Positions 34,722-44,085 of a stretch of 64,000 nucleotides of DNA are shown piece by piece; positions within the stretch are counted from its first letter, which is position 1; each line of letters begins with the position of its first letter. A program made the translations under genes and the position numbers. Location: NCBI RefSeq assembly GCF_007995155.1, contig NZ_CP042593.1:1530001-1594000 (forward strand), in the 5' to 3' direction. Origin of the DNA: Cytobacillus dafuensis. GTDB lineage: Bacteria > Bacillota > Bacilli > Bacillales > Cytobacillaceae. The notes beneath the pieces were generated by a model, which made no database searches, had not been told where the DNA came from, and saw only the letters and a list, made by a program, of their open reading frames with translations.

Positions 34722-35843
34722 GTGACGTTGGATAAACGGCATTCAAATATTCGGATATTAAAGGAAATTGCTGAATTATTAAATGAGGGAACAGAAGTAA
34801 GAGCATTATTATCAGAGGTACTTGCTAAATTACTGCATGTAACCGGATTAGAGACGGGGTGGATTTTTTTAATCCAGCCGAATGGGAGTTATGAGCTAGC
34901 AGCAATGGAAAAGCTGCCTCCTGCTTTAACACACAGTGATTATGAACCGATGTGTAAAGGAGATTGCTGGTGTATTGACCGCTATAAAAAGGGAAGGCTG
35001 CAAAAAGCAATCAATATTATTGAGTGCAAGAGAATAGAGGATGCACTTCTGGCAAAAAGGAATGATACTAATCATCTCACTCATCATGCAACAGTTCCGC
35101 TTCGGGCAGGTGATGAACGCTTTGGTCTTCTTAACGTTGGGGCACCTTATAAAAGTCATTTTTCAGATGAAGAGTTGGCATTATTAGAAGCTATTGCCTT
35201 TCAAATAGGAACGGCATTAAAAAGAATGAAACTAACGGAACTTGAGCAGGAAAATGCTCTTACTGCGGAAAGAAATCGATTAGCAAGAGATCTTCATGAT
35301 TCGGTTAATCAGCTCCTTTTCTCTTTAAGCTTAACGGCAAGGGGCGGTGCTGAAATGGCAAAGGATTCTGAAACAAAGGAAACCTTTTCCTATATTCAAG
35401 ATTTAGCACAGGAAGCTTTAAGTGAAATGAGAGCATTAATTTGGCAGCTGCGTCCTAGGGGCCTTGAGAATGGAATTACAAGTGCTCTTATTGGTTATGG
35501 TCAAATGTTAGGGCTGAAAGTTCGACCGATTGTAAAAGGTGTTGTTTCTTTGCCAAGTAAGGTAGAAGAGGGATTATGGAGAATCGGTCAAGAAGCTCTA
35601 GCAAATTGCAAAAAGCATTCAGGGCAAACCAAAGTTGATTTATTTTTAACTATTGAAAATCAAAAATTAGTCATGATTATTTCGGATAGTGGTTATGGAT
35701 TTTATTATGATCATGTACAAACGATAATTCCTTCGCTCGGTTTAAAAAGTATGAAAGATCGTACTGAGGCGTTAAATGGGCAATTTATACTCCAAAGTTC
35801 CCCGAATAGAGGGACGAGAATTGAAATAAGGATACCTATATAA
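34722..35843 (+). CDS. yhcY: GAF-domain sensor histidine kinase YhcY
   Basis: The 373-aa cytoplasmic kinase has an N-terminal GAF domain (about 20-180), a HisKA_3 dimerisation segment with the phospho-acceptor His in DLHDSVNQLLFSLSL, and a C-terminal HATPase. It belongs to the NarL-type kinases and pairs with the regulator 15 bp downstream. The GAF domain has four cysteines, Cys78, Cys82, Cys84 and Cys102, close in sequence; a similar cluster in the S. aureus AirS kinase holds a redox-active Fe-S centre. Start GTG with GGGAGG upstream. Signal unknown. Confidence 0.9.
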   Translation: MTLDKRHSNIRILKEIAELLNEGTEVRALLSEVLAKLLHVTGLETGWIFLIQPNGSYELAAMEKLPPALTHSDYEPMCKGDCWCIDRYKKGRLQKAINIIECKRIEDALLAKRNDTNHLTHHATVPLRAGDERFGLLNVGAPYKSHFSDEELALLEAIAFQIGTALKRMKLTELEQENALTAERNRLARDLHDSVNQLLFSLSLTARGGAEMAKDSETKETFSYIQDLAQEALSEMRALIWQLRPRGLENGITSALIGYGQMLGLKVRPIVKGVVSLPSKVEEGLWRIGQEALANCKKHSGQTKVDLFLTIENQKLVMIISDSGYGFYYDHVQTIIPSLGLKSMKDRTEALNGQFILQSSPNRGTRIEIRIPI

Positions 35844-35858
35844 AAGGAGAGGATATTC

Positions 35859-36500
35859 ATGACGATTCGAGTTCTCATTGCAGATGATCATCATGTTGTA
35901 AGGCGCGGACTGGTTTTTTTTCTGAAAACTCAACCGGATATTGAAATAGTAGGGGAAGCTCAGCATGGAAAAGAGGCTGTAGAATTGGCAGTCAGCCTAA
36001 AGCCAGATATTTTACTAATGGATTTAGAAATGCCTGTTATGAATGGAATTGAAGCAACACGCAAAATAAAAATATTATGTCCAGACATTAAGATTATGAT
36101 GTTAACAAGCTTTTCTGATCAAGATCATGTTATCCCTGCCATTGAGGCTGGTGCTTCCGGCTATCAATTAAAAGATATTGAACCGGATGAGCTTGTAAAG
36201 GCAATTAGACAATTAATGAAAGGAGAATCCCAATTACACCCAAAAGCAACGTCGCATCTTTTAACCCATTTATCAGCTCAAAACAAAGAAGAGAGAAAGC
36301 CTTTAGATGCACTGACAAAGAGAGAAATTGATGTCTTGAAGGAAATTGCTAATGGTAAGAGCAATAAAGAGATTGCTGCAGATTTATTTATTACAGAAAA
36401 AACTGTTAAAACACATGTCTCCAATCTTCTATCAAAGCTTGAGCTTGCCGATCGGACCCAAGCAGCACTTTTCGCTGTACGTAACGGTTTGATTAGTTAG
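35859..36500 (+). CDS. yhcZ: NarL/LuxR-family response regulator YhcZ
   Basis: The 213-aa protein has a receiver domain with the phosphorylated Asp55 (DILLMDLEMP) and a C-terminal LuxR-type helix-turn-helix (TKREIDVLKEIANGKSNKEIA). It is the partner of the GAF kinase immediately upstream, with AAAGGAGAGG between them. Targets unknown. A reduced family 2 repeat and a terminator follow. Confidence 0.92.
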   Translation: MTIRVLIADDHHVVRRGLVFFLKTQPDIEIVGEAQHGKEAVELAVSLKPDILLMDLEMPVMNGIEATRKIKILCPDIKIMMLTSFSDQDHVIPAIEAGASGYQLKDIEPDELVKAIRQLMKGESQLHPKATSHLLTHLSAQNKEERKPLDALTKREIDVLKEIANGKSNKEIAADLFITEKTVKTHVSNLLSKLELADRTQAALFAVRNGLIS

Positions 36501-36502
36501 TA

Positions 36503-36556
36503 TTTTGTTGTTAATTGGAGAGGAAGGAGAGTGCTTACAGCGGAATTCAACAGGGA
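36503..36556 (+). repeat. Family 2 repeat, strongly reduced copy
   Basis: TTGTTGTTAATTGGAGAGGAAGG then AGTGCTTACAGCGGAATTCAACAGGGA: the left and right ends of the family joined, with the whole centre lost. Confidence 0.65.
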
Positions 36557-36593
36557 CAAAAAACACGGTCCTCTTTTGGAACCGTGTTTTAAA
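36557..36593. terminator. Terminator between yhcZ and yhdB
   Basis: AAAACACGGT/ACCGTGTTTT around an 11-base loop, with A and T runs on both sides. Lies between convergent genes. Confidence 0.85.
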
Positions 36594-36621
36594 TATTGGT
36601 GGAATTCCTGCAAAATCATTT

Positions 36622-36873
36622 TTAAGGCAACTGGTATAGCGTATCAGACAGTTCGTTAAATGATGAATCATTTGCATGTTCGATGTATCTGAGTAAAGAA
36701 TATAAATGTTTTTCAATGGTGGAGTAATCTTTTTCGAAATTATAGGCATGCAGAAAGTATTCAATTTTTTTCGAAAGGAATTGATCTTCAGTCCGTACCA
36801 TCAAAATTAATAAATTATCCCATTCAGACCGATGGGTGTAATATAGCGCTCGGTCATAATCTAATTTATTCAT
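36622..36873 (-). CDS. yhdB: YhdB-like small protein, function unknown
   Basis: The 83-aa protein begins MNKLDYDRALYYTHRSEWDNLLILMVRT and is helical and soluble. This fits B. subtilis YhdB from memory, and the location beside yhdC and spoVR agrees. AGGAGG lies upstream of the ATG on the minus strand. No function is known. Confidence 0.75.
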   Translation of the reverse strand: MNKLDYDRALYYTHRSEWDNLLILMVRTEDQFLSKKIEYFLHAYNFEKDYSTIEKHLYSLLRYIEHANDSSFNELSDTLYQLP

Positions 36874-37081
36874 TTGTCCTTTCCTCCTCTTTAAGGAGTT
36901 GAGTATAGCTTATGTCTTTCCAAAGAAAATCCGCTCAGTAAATGTTGGACATATTGATTTTAAAGGGTTTTCATCTTTTACCTGTATAAATCCTGAAAAA
37001 ATAACTCCAGCCTAAATAGATACATAAAAAATCAAGGCATACAGATAATAAAGGAAAAGATATTCTTATTGGAGGAATTTG

Positions 37082-37402
37082 ATGAAAAGGATCTTCTTAA
37101 TTATTGTGATGGTTGGCTTATTTATGAATACTGGAAATAGGGTATTAGCTAATTCCGAACAGCCAGATTACGAAAAATACGGCCGGATCGCAATCGCAGT
37201 TGTTAAAGAGGACTACCCAGGTGAGGCAGTTGTGGAATATCAGTATAAAGGAAGGCAAAAAGTTTCTGAATCAGATGTTATGGATATCTTTACTTTTCAA
37301 GTGAAAGAGAATACTAAACCTGTCACAGTAATAGTGAAAATATGGCATAGTCCACAAATTAAAAAGTTTCTAAAAATGACTGTCGAAGAACAAAAGGGGT
37401 AA
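37082..37402 (+). CDS. yhdC: YhdC-like secreted protein (DUF3889)
   Basis: The 106-aa protein has a signal peptide (MKRIFLIIVMVGLFMNTGNRVLA) and a short domain of about 80 residues with GRIAIAVVKEDYPGEAVVEY and VIVKIW. This is the DUF3889 type, found outside the membrane in bacilli. ATG 37082 is chosen because GGAGG is 8 bases upstream; TTG 37079 is too close. Function unknown. Confidence 0.78.
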   Translation: MKRIFLIIVMVGLFMNTGNRVLANSEQPDYEKYGRIAIAVVKEDYPGEAVVEYQYKGRQKVSESDVMDIFTFQVKENTKPVTVIVKIWHSPQIKKFLKMTVEEQKG

Positions 37403-37452
37403 GAGAATATTCATTCTCTTGCCTCTTCTTTTTGAATAAGTTCAACTCCAAT

Positions 37453-37481
37453 TCATCATTCTAACTAATTTTACATAGATT
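37453..37481 (+). promoter_or_regulatory. SigE-type promoter before spoVR
   Basis: TCATCAT (37453-37459) and CATAGATT (37474-37481) are 14 bp apart. Both halves closely resemble the elements before prkA (GCATCAT and CATACAGT). spoVR is a mother-cell gene in B. subtilis. Confidence 0.6.
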
Positions 37482-37510
37482 GTGATAAGAACAAAAAGGG
37501 GGAGTAGGGA

Positions 37511-38926
37511 ATGATCGAAGAGGAAAGTAAAGAGCTGCAATATGCCATAGAGGAAATTACTGAAATCGCTAAAGGCTTTGGATTAGATTATTATCCGATG
37601 CGCTATGAAATTTGTCCGGCAGACATTATCTATACATTCGGTGCCTATGGAATGCCGACACGATTTTCCCATTGGAGCTTTGGCAAACAGTTTTTCAAAA
37701 TGAAGCTTCACTATGATCTTGGGCTCTCAAAGATTTATGAGCTCGTGATCAACTCTAATCCATGCTATGCCTTTTTGCTCGACTCCAACTCACTGATCCA
37801 AAATAAATTAATTGTCGCACATGTCCTAGCTCATTGTGATTTCTTTAAAAATAATGTTCGCTTTCAAAACACAAAACGCGATATGGTAGAAAGTATGGCG
37901 GCTACAGCCGAAAGAATTAGACAATATGAAATTTTGCATGGAAAAAAAGAAGTGGAAACCTTTCTTGATGCTGTTCTAGCTATTGAGGAGCATATTGATC
38001 CCTCACTAATGCGACCAAAGCTTGCATGGAATATGGATGATATTGAAGAAGAAGAGGAAGAAACAGCTTTATCCTCTCCATATGATGATTTATGGAATCT
38101 TGATGATAGAAATAATAAAAAACCTGAACAAAAAAAGAAGAGAAAGAAATTTCCCCCTCAGCCTGAGAAGGATTTACTTTTATTTATCGAAAGCTACAGC
38201 AGAGAATTATCAGACTGGCAGCGAGATATCTTAACAATGATGCGAGAAGAAATGCTTTATTTCTGGCCACAGCTCGAAACAAAAATCATGAATGAAGGCT
38301 GGGCATCGTACTGGCATCAGCGCATCTTACGAGAAATGGATTTAACGAGTGGAGAGTCATTAGAATTTGCAAAGCTGAATGCTGGCGTCGTCCAGCCATC
38401 AAGAACAAGCATAAATCCGTATTATTTAGGCTTAAAGATTTTCGAGGATATAGAAGATCGATATAATAATCCAACAGAAAAGATGAAAAAACGTGGGGTT
38501 GAACCAGGATCAGGCAGAGAAAAAATGTTCGAGGTGCGTGAAATCGAATCAGATATATCCTTCTTGCGCAACTATTTAACAAAGGATCTTGTTATGAAGG
38601 AGGATATGTATTTATTCCAGAAACAAGGGAAGGATTACAAGGTTGTTGACAAGCAATGGGAAAATGTCCGTGATAAGCTTGTCAATATGCGCGTAAACGG
38701 AGGTTTTCCGTATTTAACAGTCAATGACGGGGATTATCTAAAAAATGGAGAGCTATACTTAAAACACTGGTTCGAAGGTATTGAGCTTGACCTCAAATAT
38801 TTAGAAAAAGTTCTCCCATATATTCACCAGCTATGGGGCAGAAGCGTACACATTGAAACGATCGTAGAAGCTAAAAATATGCTGTTTACCTACGATGGGA
38901 AAGGGATTCATCGTAAATATCTATAA
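37511..38926 (+). CDS. spoVR: SpoVR, spore cortex formation protein
   Basis: The 471-aa protein matches the SpoVR/YcgB family over its whole length: [22 protein letters not shown] near the start, the conserved [10 protein letters not shown], and the C-terminal [17 protein letters not shown] region. An acidic-lysine-rich linker (about 175-225) is typical of the Bacillus form. SpoVR is needed for proper cortex formation, but its activity is unknown; in proteobacteria it goes with PrkA and YeaH homologues. AAAAGGGGGAG precedes the ATG. Confidence 0.94.
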   Translation: MIEEESKELQYAIEEITEIAKGFGLDYYPMRYEICPADIIYTFGAYGMPTRFSHWSFGKQFFKMKLHYDLGLSKIYELVINSNPCYAFLLDSNSLIQNKLIVAHVLAHCDFFKNNVRFQNTKRDMVESMAATAERIRQYEILHGKKEVETFLDAVLAIEEHIDPSLMRPKLAWNMDDIEEEEEETALSSPYDDLWNLDDRNNKKPEQKKKRKKFPPQPEKDLLLFIESYSRELSDWQRDILTMMREEMLYFWPQLETKIMNEGWASYWHQRILREMDLTSGESLEFAKLNAGVVQPSRTSINPYYLGLKIFEDIEDRYNNPTEKMKKRGVEPGSGREKMFEVREIESDISFLRNYLTKDLVMKEDMYLFQKQGKDYKVVDKQWENVRDKLVNMRVNGGFPYLTVNDGDYLKNGELYLKHWFEGIELDLKYLEKVLPYIHQLWGRSVHIETIVEAKNMLFTYDGKGIHRKYL

Positions 38927-38928
38927 AA

Positions 38929-38973
38929 GACAAAAAACAACGACATCTTCTTAAGTTGTCGTTGTTTTTTGTC
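38929..38973. terminator. Bidirectional terminator after spoVR
   Basis: GACAAAAAACAACGACA/TTGTCGTTGTTTTTTGTC with a short loop; lies between convergent spoVR and the first YitT-family gene. Confidence 0.9.
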
Positions 38974-38978
38974 CTTTA

Positions 38979-39845
38979 CTAATGTATTGCAGATTTAAAT
39001 TTACTTCCATGAGCTTCCTGTGTATCCATGATCGTTGTAAAAGCATTTGGATCGATTTCGCCGATAATGCTTTTAAGCTTGGATATTTCTAAGCGGGTAA
39101 CCACAACGTAGATTACTTCTTTTTCATTGTCTTTAAAGCCGCCCTTGCCCATTAATTTTGTTACACTGCGGCCTAAGCGCCCGATGATAGCGTCGGAGAT
39201 TTCTTCATAATGGTCAGAAACAATGATGACGGCTTTAGTATCTCCCTCAAAGCCTTGAACAACCGTATCAATCATTTTCGATGCAATATAGTATGTAATA
39301 ATTGAATACATCGCTTGCTCCCATCCTAATACAAAGCCTGCCCAGCTAAAAACGAAGATATTAAAAAACATGACAAACTCCCCGATAGAAAAAGGAAGCT
39401 TTTTTGTCAGTAGGATTCCGAGAATTTCAGTTCCATCTAAAGCTCCGCCATGTCGGATGACAATTCCAACCCCTGTACCTAGTAATAATCCTCCAAACAC
39501 GGTAGCTAATAAAGGTTCTTGAGTAAATGGTGAGAGATGATGCAATTGAGGTTCTATTATAGCTAATGCAATAATGCCAAAAAGAGAAGAAAAAGCGAAG
39601 TTTTTCCCAATTTGTTTATATCCAAAATATAGAAAAGGAACATTAAAAAGAAATACAAGAATTCCAAAACTAATATTTGTTAGATGGTTTACAAGCAAGG
39701 AGATACCGATTATTCCTCCATCAATAATGGAATTAGGAATTAAAAACAATTCAATGGATAAGGCAGCTAATGAAGCCCCAACCAATAACATGATGTAACG
39801 ATAAATAATATGTTTTTTACTTTCTTTCTTATGTGTTTTTTCCAT
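38979..39845 (-). CDS. YitT-family membrane protein, paralogue 1
   Basis: The 288-aa protein has five to six N-terminal helices (YitT_membrane/DUF161) and a cytoplasmic C-terminal DUF2179 domain of about 90 residues ([23 protein letters not shown]). Motif [13 protein letters not shown] and [14 protein letters not shown] are shared with the next gene. Family function is unknown; transport is often supposed. AAGGAAAGG lies upstream of the ATG. It is downstream of its close paralogue on the same strand. Confidence 0.88.
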   Translation of the reverse strand: MEKTHKKESKKHIIYRYIMLLVGASLAALSIELFLIPNSIIDGGIIGISLLVNHLTNISFGILVFLFNVPFLYFGYKQIGKNFAFSSLFGIIALAIIEPQLHHLSPFTQEPLLATVFGGLLLGTGVGIVIRHGGALDGTEILGILLTKKLPFSIGEFVMFFNIFVFSWAGFVLGWEQAMYSIITYYIASKMIDTVVQGFEGDTKAVIIVSDHYEEISDAIIGRLGRSVTKLMGKGGFKDNEKEVIYVVVTRLEISKLKSIIGEIDPNAFTTIMDTQEAHGSKFKSAIH

Positions 39846-39987
39846 TTTTTACCTTTCCTTTCATATTAGCCAAAAAAAAATATACAGTTTTTATGATGAA
39901 ATATCAAATGATAAGGTTTTGAAATAAATAATCTATTTCAAAAATAAGCAAAGGTGCGGCAATCATATTGCGGCACCCATGCAGATA

Positions 39988-40881
39988 TCAATGTATCGAT
40001 TTCTTCTTAAATCGTCCACCTCTAACCTCAGTGATATTAGCTACTGCAAGGAATGCATTAGAATCAAGTTCCTCCACTATTGATTTTAGCTTGGCTTCCT
40101 CTAGACGAGTAATCACACAGAAAATGACTTTTTTATCATCTCCAGTGTACGCGCCTTCTCCATTTAAATAGGTAACTCCACGGCCAAGTCTAGCTAATAT
40201 CGCCTGTCCGATTAATTGGTGATTTTCACTAATAATCCAAGCCGACTTTGATTCATCAAGTCCTTGCATCACAATATCGATTGTTTTATAGGCAATGAAA
40301 TAAGCTAGAGCAGAATACATGGCACGATCCCACCCAAAAATAAAACCTGCAGACGTAAAAATAAAAACATTGATAAACATGATAATTTCACCAACGGAAA
40401 ATGGCAGGTTCTTATTCGCAATAATCGCTAAAATTTCCGTTCCATCTAAGGAACCACCATATCGAATGACAATACCTACTCCAGCACCTAAAGTTACTCC
40501 ACCGAAAACGGTTGCAAGAAGGGGATCTGCCGTAAAAACGGGAACATCATGAAGAAGGGTAGTTGAAACAGAGAGGGCGGTAATCCCTAATAAAGTGGAT
40601 AGAGCAAAGGTTTTGCCAATTTGTTTATAGCCTACAAAGAAAAAGGGGATATTCAAAATGAAGATAAATAAGCCTAATTTAATGCCAGTTAAATGGGAGA
40701 GCATGATGGAAATACCAGTAATGCCTCCATCTAATATTTTGTTTGGTACTAAAAATTCTTCGAGGCTCACAGCCATTAAAACAGAGCCAAGGCATATAAA
40801 AAACACGATTTTAGCTATTTTTGCTTTCGATAAGGCTTTATGAATAGTTTGAGAGACTGCATTTTCATTTGATTCGGTCAT
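39988..40881 (-). CDS. YitT-family membrane protein, paralogue 2
   Basis: The 297-aa protein has the same plan as the neighbour at 38979: about six helices and a DUF2179 tail. Matching segments include KILDGGITGISIM, GAGVGIVIRYGGSLDGTEIL and GWDRAMYSALAYFIAYKTIDIV. The two genes are clearly a tandem duplication; 142 bp separate them. GGAGGAA precedes the ATG. No specific role known. Confidence 0.88.
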   Translation of the reverse strand: MTESNENAVSQTIHKALSKAKIAKIVFFICLGSVLMAVSLEEFLVPNKILDGGITGISIMLSHLTGIKLGLFIFILNIPFFFVGYKQIGKTFALSTLLGITALSVSTTLLHDVPVFTADPLLATVFGGVTLGAGVGIVIRYGGSLDGTEILAIIANKNLPFSVGEIIMFINVFIFTSAGFIFGWDRAMYSALAYFIAYKTIDIVMQGLDESKSAWIISENHQLIGQAILARLGRGVTYLNGEGAYTGDDKKVIFCVITRLEEAKLKSIVEELDSNAFLAVANITEVRGGRFKKKSIH

Positions 40882-41080
40882 ATTCTTCCTCCAATTTATT
40901 TCATATTTTCTCCTTTTATTATAACACTATTTGTTTTTACTCAGTTGATGGAATGATTACCCATGTCGAAAATGTTACAAAAAATTAGTTAAAAAGGAAT
41001 ATATTTTTTATTTCAGAAAGGAATTTTTCATAAAATGTAGAACTTTTATCCTATATCAACGAAGTTAGGAGTGATGCATC

Positions 41081-41476
41081 ATGCAAAAGCAATTGAAAGT
41101 ATTAATTTGTGATGATTCTGCATTAATAAGGAAAAAACTAAAAAATATATTAGAATTGTGTAAGTGTAAGGAAATAGAAGAAGCTGAAAATGGAGAAGAG
41201 GCTGTTCAAAAGGCTAGTTCTTTTCTACCTGATTTGATTTTTATGGACATTGTCATGCCAGGGAAAGATGGTATCGAGGCTTTAGAAGAAATAAAGAAAG
41301 AACAACCAAATATTAAAGTAGTCATGGCTTCCTCAGCTGGGACACAGTCTCATTTGAAAAAAGCGCTTGATAAAGGTGCATACGATTTTATCCAAAAGCC
41401 AATCACGCTTGAAGCTGTTACTTCAATTATTGAAAAAATTATAAAAGGAGAAAAGGAGGATCCTACCCATGTTTAG
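41081..41476 (+). CDS. Stand-alone CheY-like receiver
   Basis: The 131-aa protein is a single receiver domain with Asp10/Asp11, phospho-acceptor Asp56 (DLIFMDIVMPGKDG), the conserved Ser/Thr region and Lys in FIQKPI. It has no output domain, so it must act through protein contacts. Its stop codon lies inside the start of the next gene (8-base overlap), which encodes a CheX-like phosphatase; the two are surely one unit. GTTAGGAG precedes the ATG. No kinase gene is adjacent. Confidence 0.9.
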   Translation: MQKQLKVLICDDSALIRKKLKNILELCKCKEIEEAENGEEAVQKASSFLPDLIFMDIVMPGKDGIEALEEIKKEQPNIKVVMASSAGTQSHLKKALDKGAYDFIQKPITLEAVTSIIEKIIKGEKEDPTHV

Positions 41477-42398
41477 TCAATACTTCGGACATTATTTATT
41501 AAATAAGGGACTGATTACCTCCGAACAGCTTAAAGCAGCACTGGAGCTTCAAAAAACAACCCATGTGAAATTCGGTGTTATTGCAGTTGATGAAGGCCTG
41601 CTGACTACTGCTCAAGTGGAAGAAGTTCATGTAAGGCAAAAACAACAGGATAAACGGTTTGGAGAAATTGCAGTTGAACTAGGGTTTTTAACCAATGAAC
41701 AAGTGGAGCAAATGCTTAATGTGCAAAAAAGCAATCATTTATTACTTGCTCAAGCGATTGTTGACCAAAATTATATGACGATGGATGAATTCTCAAATGC
41801 ATTAAATGATTATAAAAAAATGCATCATTTATCTGATGAAAGTTTTGAAGCCATTAAGAATGGTGATATTGATGCGATCGTCAAAAGTATCTTTCATCTA
41901 GCCGAAACGGAAAAACAAGAGTATGCTCAATATTTGTCATTATTCGTGAAAAATATGATTCGTTTTATTGATGAGCAAGCATACATCGAATTAAGCCCAG
42001 TTACTTCTGAATTGAAGGCAGATTGGCTAGTAACTCAAGAAATAAAGGGAGAAGAAATTTTGCATACAGCGATTGCTGCGGATGAAAAGATTTTCTTAGA
42101 GATTGCATCTATCTATGCAGAAGAGGAATTAACAGAGGTAGATGAATTAGCAAAAGCTTCAGTCAGTGAATTTTTAAATTTACATAACGGAATATACTTA
42201 GTAAATATGTCTAACTATGGAATTGAATTAGATATGGACCCGCAAACTGTCCAACAAAATGCAATCCTCTCGTTGGATAAAGATCAAAGCATGAACATAA
42301 CCGTACATACTTCAAAGGGCCATTTTCAATTAGTTCTTTCCAAGCTTCCAAAGCAGGTTGTATTTTCAAGCGCAAATCAAGAAAATCAAGCGGTATAG
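41469..42398 (+). CDS. MshEN-repeat protein fused to a CheX-like phosphatase
   Basis: The 309-aa protein has two parts. Residues 1-115 hold three tandem copies of a 24-residue motif of the MshEN/GspE N-terminal type: FGHYLLNKGLITSEQL, FGVIAVDEGLLTTAQV and FGEIAVELGFLTNEQV, each ending in a Gln. In MshE such repeats bind cyclic di-GMP. Residues 150-300 resemble CheX: an ExxN phosphatase motif (EFLNLHNG) followed by YGIELDMDPQTV. It likely dephosphorylates the receiver encoded just upstream. AAAGGAGG precedes the ATG. I know no characterised protein of this build. Confidence 0.75.
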   Translation: MFSQYFGHYLLNKGLITSEQLKAALELQKTTHVKFGVIAVDEGLLTTAQVEEVHVRQKQQDKRFGEIAVELGFLTNEQVEQMLNVQKSNHLLLAQAIVDQNYMTMDEFSNALNDYKKMHHLSDESFEAIKNGDIDAIVKSIFHLAETEKQEYAQYLSLFVKNMIRFIDEQAYIELSPVTSELKADWLVTQEIKGEEILHTAIAADEKIFLEIASIYAEEELTEVDELAKASVSEFLNLHNGIYLVNMSNYGIELDMDPQTVQQNAILSLDKDQSMNITVHTSKGHFQLVLSKLPKQVVFSSANQENQAV

Positions 42399-42409
42399 CA
42401 AGATATATG

Positions 42410-42446
42410 AAGGACTGTTCATTAATTGAGCAGTCCTTCCGCTTTT
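42410..42446 (+). terminator. Terminator after the receiver/CheX pair
   Basis: AAGGACTG-TTCA/TGAG-CAGTCCTT hairpin with a short T-rich tail, directly behind the stop. Confidence 0.75.
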
Positions 42447-42522
42447 CTTATATCAGAAAAAATAGTTAAATTGACGGGGTTTATTCATGGTGTTAGAATG
42501 TAAAATATTATTTTAGAATTAA

Positions 42523-42599
42523 CTTGACCTGTATATGTCTAGTAATAAGGACTGGACGTTTCTACCGAGCTGCCGTAAATAGCTTGACTACAGAGGAAT
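42523..42599 (+). ncRNA. Guanine riboswitch aptamer (purine class)
   Basis: All conserved parts are visible: P1 CTGTA/TACAG, the core GTTTCTACC, the P3 hairpin with loop CCGTAAAT, and J3/1 GACTAC. The pyrimidine that sets specificity is C (GACT rather than GATT), so the ligand should be guanine or hypoxanthine. It is followed by a terminator 55 bp on and then by an NCS2 purine permease gene, so high purine should stop transcription. Confidence 0.92.
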
Positions 42600-42650
42600 G
42601 AATTTAGCTAACTAAAATATTTAGTAGCTATTTTACTCCCATGTATTTTT

Positions 42651-42685
42651 GCAGCTTCGCTTAATGCGAGGCTTTTTTTATTTTT
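42651..42685 (+). terminator. Riboswitch-controlled terminator
   Basis: AGCTTCGC/GCGAGGCT hairpin (one G-T pair) with a seven-T tail between the guanine aptamer and the permease start: the expression platform. Confidence 0.85.
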
Positions 42686-42704
42686 ATTAGAAGGAGAAGG
42701 GCCA

Positions 42705-44000
42705 ATGGATAAGTTTTTTCAGTTCCAAGAAAGAGGTACGTCTTATAAACAGGAAACAATAGCAGGAGTAACGACCTTTTTATCAATGTCTTATATATTA
42801 ATCGTGAATCCTATCATTTTAAGCCAAGCAGGGATGGATAAGGGTGCGGTGTTTACGGCAACAGCTCTATCAGCCATTATTGGCTCTTTATTAATTGGTC
42901 TCCTTGCAAATTACCCTATAGGAATAGCGCCAAGTATGGGGTTGAATTCCTTTTTTACCTTTTCAGTTTGTATAGGCATGGGTATTCCGTGGCAAACTGC
43001 ACTAACTGGAGTTTTTATATCAGGGATTTTATTTGTTATTTTAAGTCTTCTAAAAATCCGTGAAAAAATAATCAATGTAATTCCTAAAGATTTAAAGCAT
43101 GCAATAGGAGCAGGAATCGGTTTTTTTATCGCCTTTATTGGTTTAAAGAATGCTGGTCTTATTGTTGGGAATGAAGGCACATTTGTTTCAATCGGAAATT
43201 TAAAATCGTCTGGAACGATGTTAGCGATCTTTTGTTTTATACTAACTGTTGTCTTGATTGTAAGGGGAGTTAAAGGAGCTATTTTCTTAGGTATGGCGAT
43301 TTCTGCAGTCATCGGTATGTTTGCAGGGATTATTGATAAACCAGAAAAAATAATTGGTGCCATTCCAAGTCTTGAGCCAACATTTGGAGAAGTTTTTTTA
43401 CATCTTGATCAAATCTTTACCCCAAGTATGATAGCCGTTATTTTTACTTTTTTGTTTGTCGCTTTTTTTGATACAGCAGGTGCACTGATTGCTATTGCCA
43501 GCCAGGCTGGACTAATGAAAAATAATGAAATACCGAATGCTGGAAAAGCACTTATTGCTGATTCAAGTGCAACGGTGATCGGAGCTATTTTAGGAACATC
43601 CACTACTGCCTCAATGATTGAATCCACAGCAGGAATAGCTGCAGGTGGAAGAACTGGTTTCACATCTGTAATAATTTCGGGTTGTTTTATTATTGCGTTA
43701 TTCTTCTCTCCGTTATTAAGTGTCGTTACAGCAGAGGTTACTGCGCCAGCACTTATCATTGTAGGTGCATTGATGGCAATGGAGGTAAAGAATATCGAGT
43801 GGGGAAAAGTTGAGATTGCCATTCCAGTTTTTGCAACGATTCTAATGATGCCATTGACATTTAGTGTAGCAACTGGAATCGCCTTTGGGTTCGTACTTTA
43901 TCCAATTACCATGCTTGCATTAGGTAAAGCAAAAGCAATTCACCCTATCATGTACGGGTTATGTATTGCATTTATAGGATATTTTATTTATCTATCATAG
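42705..44000 (+). CDS. pbuG: NCS2 purine permease under guanine riboswitch control
   Basis: The 431-aa membrane protein imports guanine and hypoxanthine. It shares with the paralogue at 21860 the segments GVTTFLSMSYILIVNP, PSMGLNSFFTFS, FFDTAGALIAIASQAGLM and GIAAGGRTGFTS, and has about 12 helices. The guanine riboswitch in its leader fits B. subtilis pbuG. AGAAGGAGAAGGG precedes the ATG. The name PbuG is an inference from regulation; PbuO is the alternative. Confidence 0.9.
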   Translation: MDKFFQFQERGTSYKQETIAGVTTFLSMSYILIVNPIILSQAGMDKGAVFTATALSAIIGSLLIGLLANYPIGIAPSMGLNSFFTFSVCIGMGIPWQTALTGVFISGILFVILSLLKIREKIINVIPKDLKHAIGAGIGFFIAFIGLKNAGLIVGNEGTFVSIGNLKSSGTMLAIFCFILTVVLIVRGVKGAIFLGMAISAVIGMFAGIIDKPEKIIGAIPSLEPTFGEVFLHLDQIFTPSMIAVIFTFLFVAFFDTAGALIAIASQAGLMKNNEIPNAGKALIADSSATVIGAILGTSTTASMIESTAGIAAGGRTGFTSVIISGCFIIALFFSPLLSVVTAEVTAPALIIVGALMAMEVKNIEWGKVEIAIPVFATILMMPLTFSVATGIAFGFVLYPITMLALGKAKAIHPIMYGLCIAFIGYFIYLS

Positions 44001-44007
44001 AATAATT

Positions 44008-44036
44008 AGACTGCCTATGATTAGGCAGTCTTTTCT
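44008..44036 (+). terminator. Terminator after pbuG
   Basis: AGACTGCCT/AGGCAGTCT with a 6-base loop and TTTTCT tail. Confidence 0.85.
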
Positions 44037-44085
44037 ATAAAAAATAGAAATCCTGTGGTGCAAGCGCAGGAATAATATCATTATG

